Origin: Chalara sp. BL73
Lineage: Eukaryota; Ascomycota; Leotiomycetes; Helotiales
Assembly: GCA_918026815.1 (NCBI GenBank)
Contig: CAKJVC010000065.1
Location: forward strand, 310,001-374,000
Direction: 5' to 3'
Length of the DNA stretch: 64,000 nucleotides
Position numbers and translations under genes: made by a program. Under the pieces are notes generated by a model that worked only from the letters and a program-made list of their open reading frames with translations, was not told where the DNA came from and did not search any database. Below are positions 22,295 through 32,348 of this stretch, piece after piece. Within the stretch, counting starts at the first letter, position 1. Each line of letters opens with the position of its first letter.

Positions 22295-22529
22295 TTATAT
22301 CGCTACTCTGTTTCTTTGAAGCCAATCCTGAGATACTTTGCGCTGGATTTATAGTCGTTTAAGAGTAGCCGGTGGTAAGGGCAGGCTGTGTCATTCGGGT
22401 GCGATTGAAACGGCACCCATTAGCGCCACCACACCAAAAATTATGGCATGCCGCTTTTATTTCGCTGGCGCGGGACTTGGTGAAAATTATGTGTTGCGAT
22501 TTTATGCAACTTTACAACACAACATTTAC

Positions 22530-22732
22530 TGTAACAACTCAAGGCGAATGTCACGAACGCGGTCCTATATGCCTGGAAAGGCGGGTTGTAGGTGCTTCAA
22601 TACGAAAATACTAAACTAAGGACAAGAGGTGGAGCTCTGGAAAAAACTCTCAGCTAAGTCTGGTTCTCCTGTCAGGAGCTACTAGTCCCAATTAGGGAAC
22701 ACACGCGAGCTGGTCATGTAATAACCGTGACA
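22530..22732 (-). repeat. LTR-B scrap followed by an LTR-A-like element
   Basis: 22530-22548 is the first 19 bp of LTR-B in reverse orientation (tgtaacaactcaaggcgaa). From 22549 (TGTCACGAACGC) to 22732 (CCGTGACA) there is a 184-bp element with LTR-like ends that shares the caatacgaaaatactaaact region with LTR-A but is strongly diverged. The 5-bp flanks do not match. Confidence 0.45.
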
Positions 22733-22808
22733 GTTTAGTGTAAATAGAATTCTTTATAAAGTATATATATACCAGACAAATGCGCTAAGATTATATTGAG
22801 CATATGCC

Positions 22809-23119
22809 TGTAACAAATAGAGGGAAACAGGAGGGATTGCAATATAACAGGTAATAACACGGGACTGCAATGTAATAGACACAATAATGTATTGATGTCA
22901 AAAGTATGCTTGTCAGTCTAGTAGGAAAACTCAAGCTTGCCTCTTTTCAGAGAGCTCTAGCTGTCCCTTATATCTCTAACTGTGCTGTAGCTGTGAGCCT
23001 GTGGCTGGCCGGGGGCAGAGTGTGCCGCTTGCTGCCCCGAAAGTACTACAGCTGAAAAGCCTTCGGCTGGTTGTTAGGCTGTCACCATGGCCGTCTCTAA
23101 ACCGGCTCTGGCTGTTACA
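22809..23119 (-). mobile_element. Solo LTR, family C (inverted partner)
   Basis: 311 bp, from TGTAACAAATAGAGGG to CTCTGGCTGTTACA, nearly the exact reverse complement of 23515-23825. It is followed at once by ATCTCGATCCG, an interior position of LTR-B, so this copy sits at a break in an LTR-B. The left flank (atgcc) does not match the right flank. Confidence 0.85.
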
Positions 23120-23401
23120 ATCTCGATCCGTAGATCTAGGTAGAAGGACTCAAAAGGTGTGAACAACTATCAATTATCATAACTAAGAGAACAAGCTACC
23201 GGCAGAAGGGAAGGAAAGCAGTGCTTTATATATGGAGGCTGGCTAGGGGCCAGTGTAAGCGAGCCCTGTAGAGTCGCTCGCCAAGCTCTAGGATGCCGAG
23301 CCCTGTGGTAACAGGGGCCAGGCTCAACCGAGCTCTGCAGTGTTAGGCGCCAAGCTCGAGATAGGGCCAGGGCGGTGACATAACTAGCCCTGGCTGTTAC
23401 A
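23120..23401 (-). repeat. 5' part of an interrupted LTR-B
   Basis: In reverse orientation this reads from gatccgtagatc through the TATA-like tatatggagg region to ggccagggcggtgaca near 23382, the 5' end of LTR-B. Its missing 3' tail is found at 23826-23854. 23383-23400 looks like a scrap of the LTR-C end (ccctggctgttaca). Confidence 0.7.
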
Positions 23402-23514
23402 GTCCGTTAGGAGAGTTGCTTTTTTGCTCTAAAGAAGTTCGAATGCTTTTATGGTTTGGGCTGGTATTAGTAACTGCGTTACTATGCATTATTGTAAAAA
23501 AGTTGTTGACAACT
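23402..23514 (+). pseudogene. Relic of a HET gene exon (matches 36032-36146)
   Basis: 113 bp align without large gaps to codons of the HET gene at 34484-36561. The relic reads roughly VRRVAFLL-KEVRMLLWFG, against the KEVRTPSWSWAGLDNCVTMH region of the intact gene. Most differences are C to T or G to A in the relic (ctccctcgccccaagg to cttttttgctctaaag), the pattern of RIP. The right end is cut by LTR-C at 23515. Confidence 0.75.
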
Positions 23515-23825
23515 TGTAACAGCCAGAGCCGGTTTAGAGACGGCCATGGTGACAGCCTAACAACCAGCCGAAGGCTTTTCAGCTGTAGTACTTTCGGGGC
23601 AGCAAGCGGCACACTCTGCCCCCGGCCAGCCACAGGCTCACAGCTACAGCACAGTTAGAGATATAAGGGACAGCTAGAGCTCTCTGAAAAGAGGCAAGCT
23701 TGAGTTTTCCTACTAGACTGACAAGCATACTTTTGACATCAATACATTATTGTGTCTATTACATTGCAGTCCCGTGTTCTTACCTGTTATATTGCAATCC
23801 CACCTGTTGCCCTCTATTTGTTACA
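23515..23825 (+). mobile_element. Solo LTR, family C
   Basis: 311 bp from TGTAACAGCCAGAGCC to CTCTATTTGTTACA. It is followed by GAGATCCCTG, the 3' tail of an LTR-B. With 22809-23119 it forms an inverted pair around a 395-bp spacer. Confidence 0.88.
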
Positions 23826-23854
23826 GAGATCCCTGTTCAGCTTGAGTTGTTACA
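23826..23854 (+). repeat. 3' tail of the interrupted LTR-B
   Basis: gagatccctgttcagcttg continuing to TTGTTACA. This is the LTR-B end missing from 23120-23401. The first five bases (gagat) duplicate the bases at the other break, read in the opposite sense. Confidence 0.75.
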
Positions 23855-23992
23855 CTGAATAGCCACAGGCTTGGCAAATAATTACTATTATTGTTGATTG
23901 ATTATATTTTAGGTCTGACAGGTATTTAAACTGAAGTTGTACAATAAGCTTTCCTTATGCTTTAGCCCTTTTACGCCTCGTGGCTTTCACAG

Positions 23993-24174
23993 TGTAACAA
24001 CTCGAGCCGAACAGGGAATTTCGATCCGTAGATCTCAGGTAGAGGGACTCAAAAGTGTGAACGACCGTCAATTGTAATAACTAAGAAAAGAAGCTACAGA
24101 CAGAAGAAGGGAAGGAAAGCAATGCTTTATATACAGGGGACTGGCCGAGCCCCAAGCGAGGTAGGGCCGTGACA
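23993..24174 (-). mobile_element. Solo LTR, family B
   Basis: 182 bp in reverse orientation, from TGTAACAACTCGAGCCG to GTAGGGCCGTGACA, with the TATA-like tttatatac inside. It is shorter than the 219-223-bp copies because of an internal loss. It lies 14 bp from the stop codon of the caspase-like gene. Confidence 0.75.
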
Positions 24175-24187
24175 ATGTCGACCCTTC

Positions 24188-26207
24188 CTAGCTCCCACCC
24201 TCCATTCTAGGCGATCTTTTCTGTGGCGATAAAGACCGCAATTTGTGCTTCAGCTTGCCCACAGTGTTATACAGCCGTCCTCGCATAGTTTTAATCTCGG
24301 GCTGATTGAGAACAGCTACTCCAAGATGCGAGCGAGCTGCGCGTCTTGCGTCTTCTAACTTATCTACACAAGAGTTAGAAAATGCCAGAATAACTATTTA
24401 GCAAAGAATACGTACATTGCAAGAGATCCTCCAACTTCTTGTGGATCTGCTGGATTGGCATCGAACTCTCCGCTAATCTAGCAGCCAGATATGCCGTAGG
24501 CTTAGTATAGTCAAACCCTTGCTGACGACCCGGAGAGTCGAAGATGTCAAGTTGAATCACCCAACCTCTAATGGTATTATATCTCTCTAAGAGGTCAATG
24601 GCGACTTTCAAATGCTCTGCAGATCTTCCGTGTTTTTTTTTGAGATGGGAACCCACCCATTCGAATTCATCAAATTGGTCCACCTGTCGATCTTCTGGCA
24701 TACCTATTTCCAGGGCGTAACAGTAGATTTCTGCAAGCCCTATTTGACCCTGTCTGTAGTCTAAGATTTCGTTGAGGCGATAAAGCTCGTCAAACTCTAA
24801 ACGAACTCCTTCGACCAACTTGTAGAACCCTGGATGGCAGTCGGTGTTGCAACCTCCATTATCAGGGCCCGGATTCGAGTTCATATATCTGGTTGCTTTA
24901 ACTTTGACTATATTATAGAGAGCTCTGGGGCTTTTTGACATGATAGAGCCAGCAAGGGGACTAGCGGGTGGGTATATATTCTTCATCACTGGAGCTTCTG
25001 GCAGGCTTTCCCACTTCTCTTTGTAATTCAAAAGAGGAAGTCCGGTCCTCGTCCCCCATGCTTTGGCCCAAAGGTCGTCTTGAGCGGCAAATGAAAAATT
25101 GTGTATGTCCCATAGTGAACCATATCGTGCTTTGCATTCGTAGACGATCTGTTGTGTCAAAGCGACCATCGAAAGAGAAATCTCTTCTCCCTCGTCATCT
25201 TCTTGTACTTTGATGAGTTTTTCCTTCTTGCCTCCAGTAGGTTGTCCCTTATCGTTCAATTCCTCGAAGCAAACCTCCTCCCCGCTGTAGAAGCCCTCTG
25301 TTCTATCAGAGGCCGTAATGATGGAATTAAGAAGACATGTTGCAAAGACACTTCCTCCAGCTTGTCGTCCAACGGTCTGGCTTAACGGCCAGGAAAGACT
25401 CATATCCTTGAACCCCGCTGCTGTGAGAAAGGAGTGATTGAACGTAGGTTTGACGTCGAAGTGTTCGTTCAAATTTGGCTTCATAATCCAGCCGCCTGAG
25501 TAGCACGATGTCAAAATCATAGTCGTTTGAACCTCTTTTTGCAACACAGAAGCGAGCCTCTCCCGAGTCAATTTCAAGACGCCGCCTTCATCACAACCAA
25601 TAAAAATTCCCGAAGTTTTCTTTTCTCCATGCCCAAAGATAAGTACCAGAACCGGCTGCTTGGTTCGAGCAGCTTCTTTGATCTCAGATTTAAGAGTTGC
25701 AAGAAATCTCTCAAGAAGATCTTTTGGCTTGAAAACACGAAAGCCGGCCTTCATTTCATCTTTCGGAAGCATTTCTTCGTTCATGACAACTCTTCGATCC
25801 CCTGCGATTCCATTTGCAGGTCCGTGGAGATAACTTTCGTATTTACGGATAAGATCACTAGGCGAGCAGCTTGAAAGCCATAGTTGGTTAGGTAGTTCAG
25901 CTACGCTTATATTAGTACCAATAGAAGGGAATATAAAGATAAGGGGAAAAATGTTGAACTTGCACCCACGTCGAAAGCCTAACATCTGATAAAATAAGAA
26001 AAAGTCGGAAAAGAACCATCCATCTTCCTGTGGAGCCGCGTTGAGAGCCGGTATTCCGCAGACCGCAACAATTCTTGTGTCTTTCTGGACATCTGGAGGA
26101 CATCTAGCAGCGAACTCGACACCTTCAAGTCCTCCGTAAAGACCTGTCTGCCTGCCGTATCCTCCAAAGGAAGCAGGTTGCAGCATCGAAGTTGAGCTGG
26201 ATGCCAT
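24188..26207 (-). CDS. Caspase-like (clan CD) cysteine peptidase homologue, about 655 aa
   Basis: Minus-strand exons are 26207-24416 and 24363-24188, joined across a 52-bp intron (GTACGT donor, TTCTAAC branch, TGTAG acceptor) to give 656 codons. Residues 186-196 read VLVLIFGHGEK (candidate catalytic His193) and residues 231-240 read ILTSCYSGGW (candidate catalytic Cys235). These match the His-Gly and xC-x-G/S signatures of caspase, metacaspase and legumain-like folds. The C-terminal 350 residues are not recognised. A 60-bp segment at 25906-25965 has donor GTGCAAG, a perfect GGTACTAAT branch and an AAG end. It could be an in-frame intron (removing 20 hydrophobic residues), which would shorten the protein to about 635 aa. 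Located beside HET/NLR genes, it may take part in programmed cell death, though substrate and activity are unknown. Confidence 0.75.
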
Positions 26208-27098
26208 TTCACTGACGGTTGTGAGTGATGAGAAGTGCTGAAAAGAAAAGACCTAGAACAGTTGAGGGGTGCGTTTCCAAAGCGTTGTGAATGGGACAGG
26301 TGGAAGATGAAGAAAGGTGGAATAGATTTGGGGGGGAGGAAGGATCTCTTAAATAGGAGCATGAATCAGGTTCCACAGCTTAGTATGACTCACAGTTATG
26401 TGGGATATGAAAATAAGATTGGTTCTAAAATAGTGTCATGGTCCTAGAGATTAGGTGCACAGCGCATTTGGCCCCTACTTAAAGCCTTCCCCCGAACCCA
26501 CTTTAATATCTTCTCCCAACAAGCTAAAAAGCACACCAGGCTCTCTTCCCAGCGTAGATTCTACTCGTGCCATACCTACGTATGCGAACGCTGCAAAAAG
26601 GCCACTACGCTATCAACAACCCCACAAAAACCTTTGAAACTTTCTCCGAAACAAAAGCTTCAGCAAGATAGCAAGCTTTTCCCCCGTTTACACCCAACCC
26701 GCCCGTTCCGCCAGCTTTCAAGTTATGCAATTCTCGACATTATTAAAAAAGCCGGCTTCTCAAAGAAATACGCGAAGTGCAACAGTTAACTCCGGGCTCG
26801 CTATTTGCCTCGCATCCCCAACTACTCGTGCTGTTAGTATTCTCGTAATAGAATCACCTATTAGCCGCCTCAACGGGCCTCAGGATTTGGCTTCGTGACT
26901 CGTTACTCGAATCCAAGAACTACAAAACCTTTTCTCTTCCGCCAGCGAGTGCTAAGTCGAAGAAGCTCTAAACCTTAAAAGCTACAGGCTCACGTCAGCC
27001 TCTAGAGCTTACACAGGCTTAAACGGCACCAACATTTCCAACATCCCAGTTACGGCCGAAGCTTTTTCACAAGCTTTACTATCTACGCTTGAGTTTTC
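26208..27098. other. Intergenic; possible relic of a retroelement ORF1
   Basis: No intact gene. The plus strand at 26480-26880 reads in shifted pieces as a Ser/Pro/Ala-rich start (IPTYANAAKR) followed by IREVQQVNSGLAIC, which reminds me of ORF1 of Tad-type LINEs. The similarity is from memory and weak. Frames are broken throughout. Confidence 0.3.
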
Positions 27099-27605
27099 TG
27101 TCACGGCCCTGGCCTCTTCTCGCTTGGAGCATGGCACCGGACACCCCAGAGCTCGCTTATCCTGACCTCCGGCCAGTTTCTGTATATAAAGCACTGCTTT
27201 CCTTCCCTTCTTCTGTCCGTAGCTTGTTTTCTTAGTTATGACAATTGATAGTTGTTCACACTTCTGAGTCCTTCCACCTGGATTTTGTCACGGCCCTGGC
27301 CTTCTCTGGCTTGGAGCTTGGCACCGGATGCCCCAGAGCTCGGACGGAGCTCAGCACCGGACACCGCAAAGCTCGCCTATACTGGCCTCCGGCCAGTTCC
27401 TGTATATAGAGCACTGCTTTCCTTCCCTTCTTTTGTCTTTTCGTCAGTAGTTCTCCTGTACAAATGCATTTACGTTATCAGCTTTCTCCCATTGATGTAA
27501 CAACTCAAGCTGAACAGGGATCTCGATCCGTAGATCCAGGTGGGAAGACTCAGAGGTGTGAACAACTATCAATTGTCATAACTGAGAGAACAATCTACGG
27601 ACCAG
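27099..27605. repeat. Cluster of three truncated LTR-B pieces
   Basis: 27099-27285 and 27286-27440 are consecutive plus-strand 5' parts (both start TGTCACGGCCCTGGCC or gtcacggccctggcc). 27497-27605 is a minus-strand 3' part starting tgtaacaactcaagctgaa. The arrangement suggests nested or recombined insertions. Confidence 0.7.
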
Positions 27606-27913
27606 AACTGCTCTGGGACACATTGCTACTACGACTACTTATTTTACTAGTGTACGAGGAGAGAGAAAAAGACTGCCTCGAACTGCTGGGATTGCTTTTA
27701 CTATGTCTGAAGCTCGTAATGCAAGAATGCTGGGAAGCTTGCTGAAAGTGAATTGCTAGTAGGAAAGCTAAGTGAGAAAAAGAAGAAGTAAACGCACTGT
27801 TTCTTTTTCACAAGCTATTCTCTGAGCACGCTCTTTTTTATCCCGATGCTCTCTTTTTAACTGTTCCTTCCATTCTTCTTCAGTGTAAAGAGGCATAATA
27901 ATGATGGAGTAGT
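27606..27913 (-). other. Unidentified, possible transposase C-terminus relic
   Basis: On the minus strand 27770-27900 reads TEEEWKEQLKREHRDKKER, then AQRIACEKE, a charged helical stretch like the C-termini of fungal DDE transposases. It is short, broken downstream and not assignable to a family. Confidence 0.25.
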
Positions 27914-28107
27914 TGTGACGGAGCAAACCAGAGCTGTAGAATAGTCAATCAGGTGAGTGAAGTGATATAACACTATTGTAGAATACACGCTTGTAGAACA
28001 CAAAAGAAAGGGAACGCTCAGGTCCCGTACAGCTAGGATGCGCGCCAAGCGCTCCTAGCTACATATGGAATGCTAAGCGAGACTCGGCTGCTCGCATTCC
28101 CGTGACA
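27914..28107 (+). mobile_element. Solo LTR-like element with 5-bp target duplication
   Basis: 194 bp from TGTGACGGAGC to TTCCCGTGACA. It is flanked on both sides by GTAGT (27909-27913 and 28108-28112). The exact duplication and TG...CA ends support a complete solo LTR of a family not otherwise seen intact in the window. Confidence 0.7.
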
Positions 28108-28253
28108 GTAGTTCAATGGTAGAAAGCAGCAACTGGAGCTATAATAGTAATGGTGAAAGTGTTGTTGTTGTTGTTAAGAAAAAGAAGTTGGAAACAGGAA
28201 ATGCCAATTTATACTGTGTGATACACTTAAGCAAGAAAGTAGTGACTAAATAA

Positions 28254-28471
28254 TGTTGAATAGGTTAGGTCTAAGGATCATACCTAGTCTATTGTAGACA
28301 CCAGTAGGCACCAGTAGGCAACAGTAGGTATCAGTGTGATGACACGTGAGTATTACACCTCTATAAGTAGAGGGATTCTCTCCTGTAGTTTAGATTCTAC
28401 AACCTTCAGCAATTGACACTGTTTGCCCTATACTCTCTGAAGGCCACGTGACTTCTTCTTCTATTTGAACA
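28254..28471 (+). mobile_element. Solo LTR, family F, with target duplication AATAA
   Basis: 218 bp from TGTTGAATAGG to CTATTTGAACA, flanked by AATAA at 28249-28253 and 28472-28476. It contains a short tandem of caccagtaggcac units and a tataagtag box. Other copies: 29378-29576, 31297-31545 and about 44483-44640. Confidence 0.82.
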
Positions 28472-28970
28472 AATAAACAAAAGTCAATGAATCACAACCT
28501 GCTCGCTAGGAGGCTGAATGCCTATAATATCGCGTTCAGGATTCTAAACTCCGAAATCAACTTTCTCCAAAACAACACCAACACGCTCCTGCCATACGAA
28601 AAATGATCGCGCGCAACTTGGGACAATACAAGAAACAGTATCTCTGCGAGCTATTCCTTGATTGATAAAATCACAGCACGAAAAGATAGAGGGTGTCTCA
28701 CAGAAAAGACCCGCGTTGAGGGTTATTGGACGGATACGCGAGCACGCGAAGGGAGGCTAAGGAGTTGGTATTTATGATAACAACTCAACCGTAGATAACC
28801 TGTTCTTTAAGCGTGTATACCTACAAAAATATCACTTCGCTATTTGGGACTGTCAACCATCAATTAGCTGTTCGCTGCACCATTGAGGACTCTCCGTGAT
28901 AAGATCTGTATGCTTCACACACGTGCTATGGAGACAGCCAGAATTGCGTCACCAATATTCCTCCTGATCG
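28472..28970. other. Unassigned sequence between LTR copies
   Basis: About 0.5 kb without ORFs of note. It lies between an F-family and an E-family repeat and probably belongs to older decayed insertions. Confidence 0.3.
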
Positions 28971-29202
28971 TTATTGGTTGTATCACTCTCTGTGATACTT
29001 CTTCGTATTGATGACTTGCAATTGCTTTAGTCGGTTACCCACGGGGCACATAGCACCGCAATCTCAGCGCAGTGCTATATATGCTCGTTGCAGGTGGTTG
29101 GCTTGTTCTTGATTTTTTTTAGTGCTAATCTACGTACGAGAGCTATAATACATCCATGTGGTCCATGCGTCGCGGGGTGTGCTATTCACTCATACCAACA
29201 GT
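28971..29202 (-). repeat. Repeat family E (LTR-like), copy 1
   Basis: It matches the reverse complement of 33878-34109: tcggttacccacggggcac, ctaatctacgtacgagagc and ataatacatccat are shared. The ends are less clear than in copy 2. A third diverged copy lies at about 56600-56770. Confidence 0.7.
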
Positions 29203-29377
29203 TATTGTGTATTTCCATGTTCTATCAGGGTCGAGGGTGCGTGTCGAGCTCCCCCCCACCCAGCTACAAGGTTTCGTCTCTAGGCGACACATACTGTAGC
29301 AGGTGCGCCAAGGCTCTACGCCACAAAGTAAACTTGTGTGGCCAGCACTAACCCAATCTGCAGTCTAAGAGGGACGA

Positions 29378-29576
29378 TGTTCAAATAGAGAGAGTCACGT
29401 GGCCTTCAGAGAGTATAGGGCAAACAAGTATCAATTGCTGAAGGTTATAGAACCTAAACTACAGGAGAGAATCCCTCTTACTTATAGAGGCGTGATACCC
29501 ACATGTCAACACACTGATGCCTACAGGTGCCTACAATAGACTTTAGGTATGGTCCTTAGACCTAACATGCTCAACA
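29378..29576 (-). mobile_element. Solo LTR, family F, with target duplication GACGA
   Basis: 199 bp from TGTTCAAATAG to CATGCTCAACA, with GACGA at 29373-29377 and 29577-29581. It is inverted relative to 28254-28471, so the two are independent insertions rather than the two ends of one element. Confidence 0.82.
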
Positions 29577-29908
29577 GACGAGGCGCTCGTTGACCCACCA
29601 AACGATTACCTAAGACCATTTAGTACCATCGCAAATATGAAAAATCGGTCGGATGTAAAATGTATAATGCATCTGCTAATCAATTGTCGTCTGCTGCAAA
29701 CTTCAAACGCGGTGATTAAATTGGCCGACTTTCCGTGTCTTCCAACCCTTGGGATCGAGGCTTTCGACAGGCTACGATTTCGGTCAGGAATTTGTGGCAT
29801 GCAATTGCCCAATATGTGCAAGGCGACGCAGCCCCGCAATTTCTTGGTTTTCATTTCATCAAGCAGCTCTCCATTTGAAATTTCCTCGAGTATCCTCTCG
29901 AATTCGAA

Positions 29909-29923
29909 CCCCCCCCCCCCCCC
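29909..29923 (+). repeat. Poly-C tract
   Basis: Fifteen consecutive C residues, 36 bp before the ATG of the kinase pseudogene. Length is likely polymorphic and prone to sequencing error. Confidence 0.9.
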
Positions 29924-29958
29924 TCCACAAATTCAATTATGGGATCAGCATCCGTGAA

Positions 29959-30757
29959 ATGGAAATAGTCCATAGGGCGGAGTTATATGACAACATCAAC
30001 GGGGACGCGGTTTACGAGTACCAGTACACGGTGGTTGTTTACAAGCTTGAGGACAAATTCTATCGTGGGACCTGCCAAACTCGTATTTTTGGGGACTTCA
30101 ACCTCAAACTCGAGGATATCTCAGATGTTTGTCTTGATACCTACTGAAGCCTACTGTCCACTGCTCCCTCCAAAATTCACGATAGCTCCTGAAAACTTGC
30201 CTAAAAGTTACTCTATCAAGCGGCCACGGCTGTTGCTTACACACGATCCGAGCCGACAAAAATAGGTGACTGGGTTCTCAGAGAAGTCGCAGTTCTGGAA
30301 ACCCTTAAAACCCATCCGCATCTAAACATCGCAGAATATATCGGCTGCCAAGCCCGTGACGATCGGATCGTTGGAATTTGCTTTGTCAAATACCGTGACA
30401 CCGTGAAGCCATGGGAAAGTCGCTTTCAGGTACGCGGATTCGAAGCACCCACTTGAAGATCGTGAAGGATTCCTGTCTGGAGTCGAAAGTGGCATTCATC
30501 ATTTGCATTCACTTGGTCTGATTCATAGTGACGTTAAACCTGCTAATATTATGTTGGATGGCGACAACCCCATTCTTATCGATTTCGATAACTGCTGCCC
30601 TGATGGACAGGACTTGGAAGGAATGGGTGGCATGTGGCCATGGGCTGACGAGGGTACGAAAACTGCCCTGCCTAGCAACGATTTGGATGCTCTATGGGAC
30701 ATTCGGGAGTGGTCGAGTGATAGTGGCATCAAGAATTTTAAATTTAAAGAAGGATGA
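29959..30757 (+). pseudogene. Kinase-like pseudogene with several frameshifts
   Basis: The coding sense can be followed through at least four frames. It starts MEIVHRAELYDN at 29959, then reads PTEAYCPLLPPKF (30140s), WVLREVAVLETLKTHPHLN (30270s) and VKYRDTVKPWE (30390s). It ends with SGIHHLHSLGLIHSDVKPA (catalytic-loop equivalent of HRD) and PILIDFDNC (DFG equivalent) at 30490-30600. This order matches a small fungal protein-kinase-like family. The shifts near 30145, 30260 and 30430 exclude a full product. It is a different gene from the kinase-like pair at 58827 and 63026. Confidence 0.75.
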
Positions 30758-31296
30758 GTCGGCACCTCTGAATGATCAGAACTTCCGCATGGCATCCAGC
30801 CTTACCACTTGCGAAGCCCCTTGTAAACCACCTCACTCTCTTTTACCATCCAGCGAGGGTCGGCTTTTCTATCGATTCAGGGAGTTCACAAAGTATGCAA
30901 TGAACGATTAATTGATCTCTGAAGTTTTCTACACACAGGAAGCAAGCTTTTCTTATATGTAAGAGGAGTGCGTAAGTCATTACGAGTAGTGACGACTCAG
31001 CTCTTCGGAGCCGCGTAAGGAGAGTAAGTGGCAACTATAGATCCTGATTCGGCAATCATAATCTAACTGTCGCATAGGGCAGCTCTCCGCGAAGGGGTAG
31101 TCGGGGTCTCAAACTTTTCTTTAGTGTAGGGGCAGTTAAAGGGTTCAAATTTTGGCGGTCAGACAAGAAGGATTTGCACTTTTATTGTCGCTTCTGGGAG
31201 GAGATAGATGCTGAGCAATGTATCAGGACCGACAGATGGACATTCAGTGCAAATAATGGAGAATGAATCTTCAACCTATAATTATGGTACAGAGAG
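30758..31296. other. Intergenic, nothing recognised
   Basis: No ORF or repeat family was identified between the kinase pseudogene and the LTR-F copy at 31297. Confidence 0.35.
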
Positions 31297-31545
31297 TGTT
31301 GAAATAGAAAAAGCCACGGAGCTTTCAGAGAGTATAGGGTAAACGAGTGTCAATTGCTGAAAGTTGTGGAACCTAAACTGCAGGAGAGAATCCCTCTACT
31401 TATAGAGGTGTGATACTCACACGCGAGTATCACATACGTAAGTAGATTCATCATCGTAGGCAAAAGTACGTATGCTTCTTGCGCAAGCATACTTACAACT
31501 TCCCCAATAGGCTAGGTATGATCCTTAGGCCTAGCCTGTTCAACA
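31297..31545 (-). mobile_element. Solo LTR, family F
   Basis: 249 bp from TGTTGAAATAG to GCCTGTTCAACA. The flanks GAGAG and GAGTG differ by one base, a decayed target duplication. It is longer than the other copies because of a region around 31438-31490 rich in cgta/tacgta. Confidence 0.72.
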
Positions 31546-31612
31546 GAGTGTTCTATTTGGGTGACTCATCGAGCGTTTCTACAGATTGCTGATGACCAGA
31601 CTAATGACGCAG

Positions 31613-32348
31613 TTAGGTTTTTTTTTTCAACAGAAAAGGGCAACAAGAACTAACTGCGAGAAATTCTAGTATCTCAAGTGTATCGTCAATCTCTTCTTCA
31701 ACAGCGACTGAAGGATCAGGCCTCGCGTAAAAACGCCGCTCAAATTTCTCGGGCCAGTAGCCTGAGAATTCAAAATCGACGATAGCCTTTATTTTCAATG
31801 TTTCTGGGTCCACGATGACGTCGTCCTGGGAGAGATCCATGTGGCAGAAACCATATGTACGGTCTTCTGTCGGTTGGTTCCACATCTCGTCCTCCGTCTC
31901 TCTTATGACACGGCGAGGAGGGATAATAATGCCCGATGGTCCACCGATCTTGTTCGATTTTAGATTATGCATTGTTGAAAGATGAATTTCAAGCTCCTTC
32001 TTAACTTGCTCCTTTTGATCCTCACTCAGTTTGGACATATTGTCTCCTTCCACGTATTCCATAGCAATATAGTAAGCGCCATCATGCCCAAAATGGTCGT
32101 ATACTTTCGGAACGGGAACATTTGTGGATTCCTGAACAAATAGCAGAGACGCTGCCTCGTTCCTTAATCTTTCTTTTGCAAGTTTTGGTATATATAATCC
32201 GTGATAGCTCATCCGATACTCTGATTCTCGTAGGCTCCATCTTGACAAAGATGACCTCCTCCTCCTCAAACTTCTTATAGTATTTTCTCTCGTACGTGCC
32301 ACTAAACAATCCTTCATTGCTCACGATGCTCGGTCGAATATTATCCAT
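31613..32348 (-). pseudogene. APH-family phosphotransferase with one frameshift
   Basis: The minus strand starts MDNIRPSIVSNEGLF at 32348. Near 32235 the sense frame moves from VKMEPTR to RESEYRMSYHGLYIPKLA and then runs open to the stop at 31613. The core features are intact: NVPVPKVYDHF, AMEYVEGDNMSKLSED, the catalytic loop YGFCHMDLSQDDVIVDPET (the usual Asn appears as Asp) and IVDFEFSGYWPEKFE. In all it would be about 245 aa. One frameshift in an otherwise open gene means either a recent pseudogene or an assembly error. Confidence 0.8.

Noticed and set aside
28254..29576. One retrotransposon bounded by the two F-family LTRs
   Set aside because: The LTRs are in opposite orientation and have different target duplications (AATAA and GACGA), so they are separate insertions.
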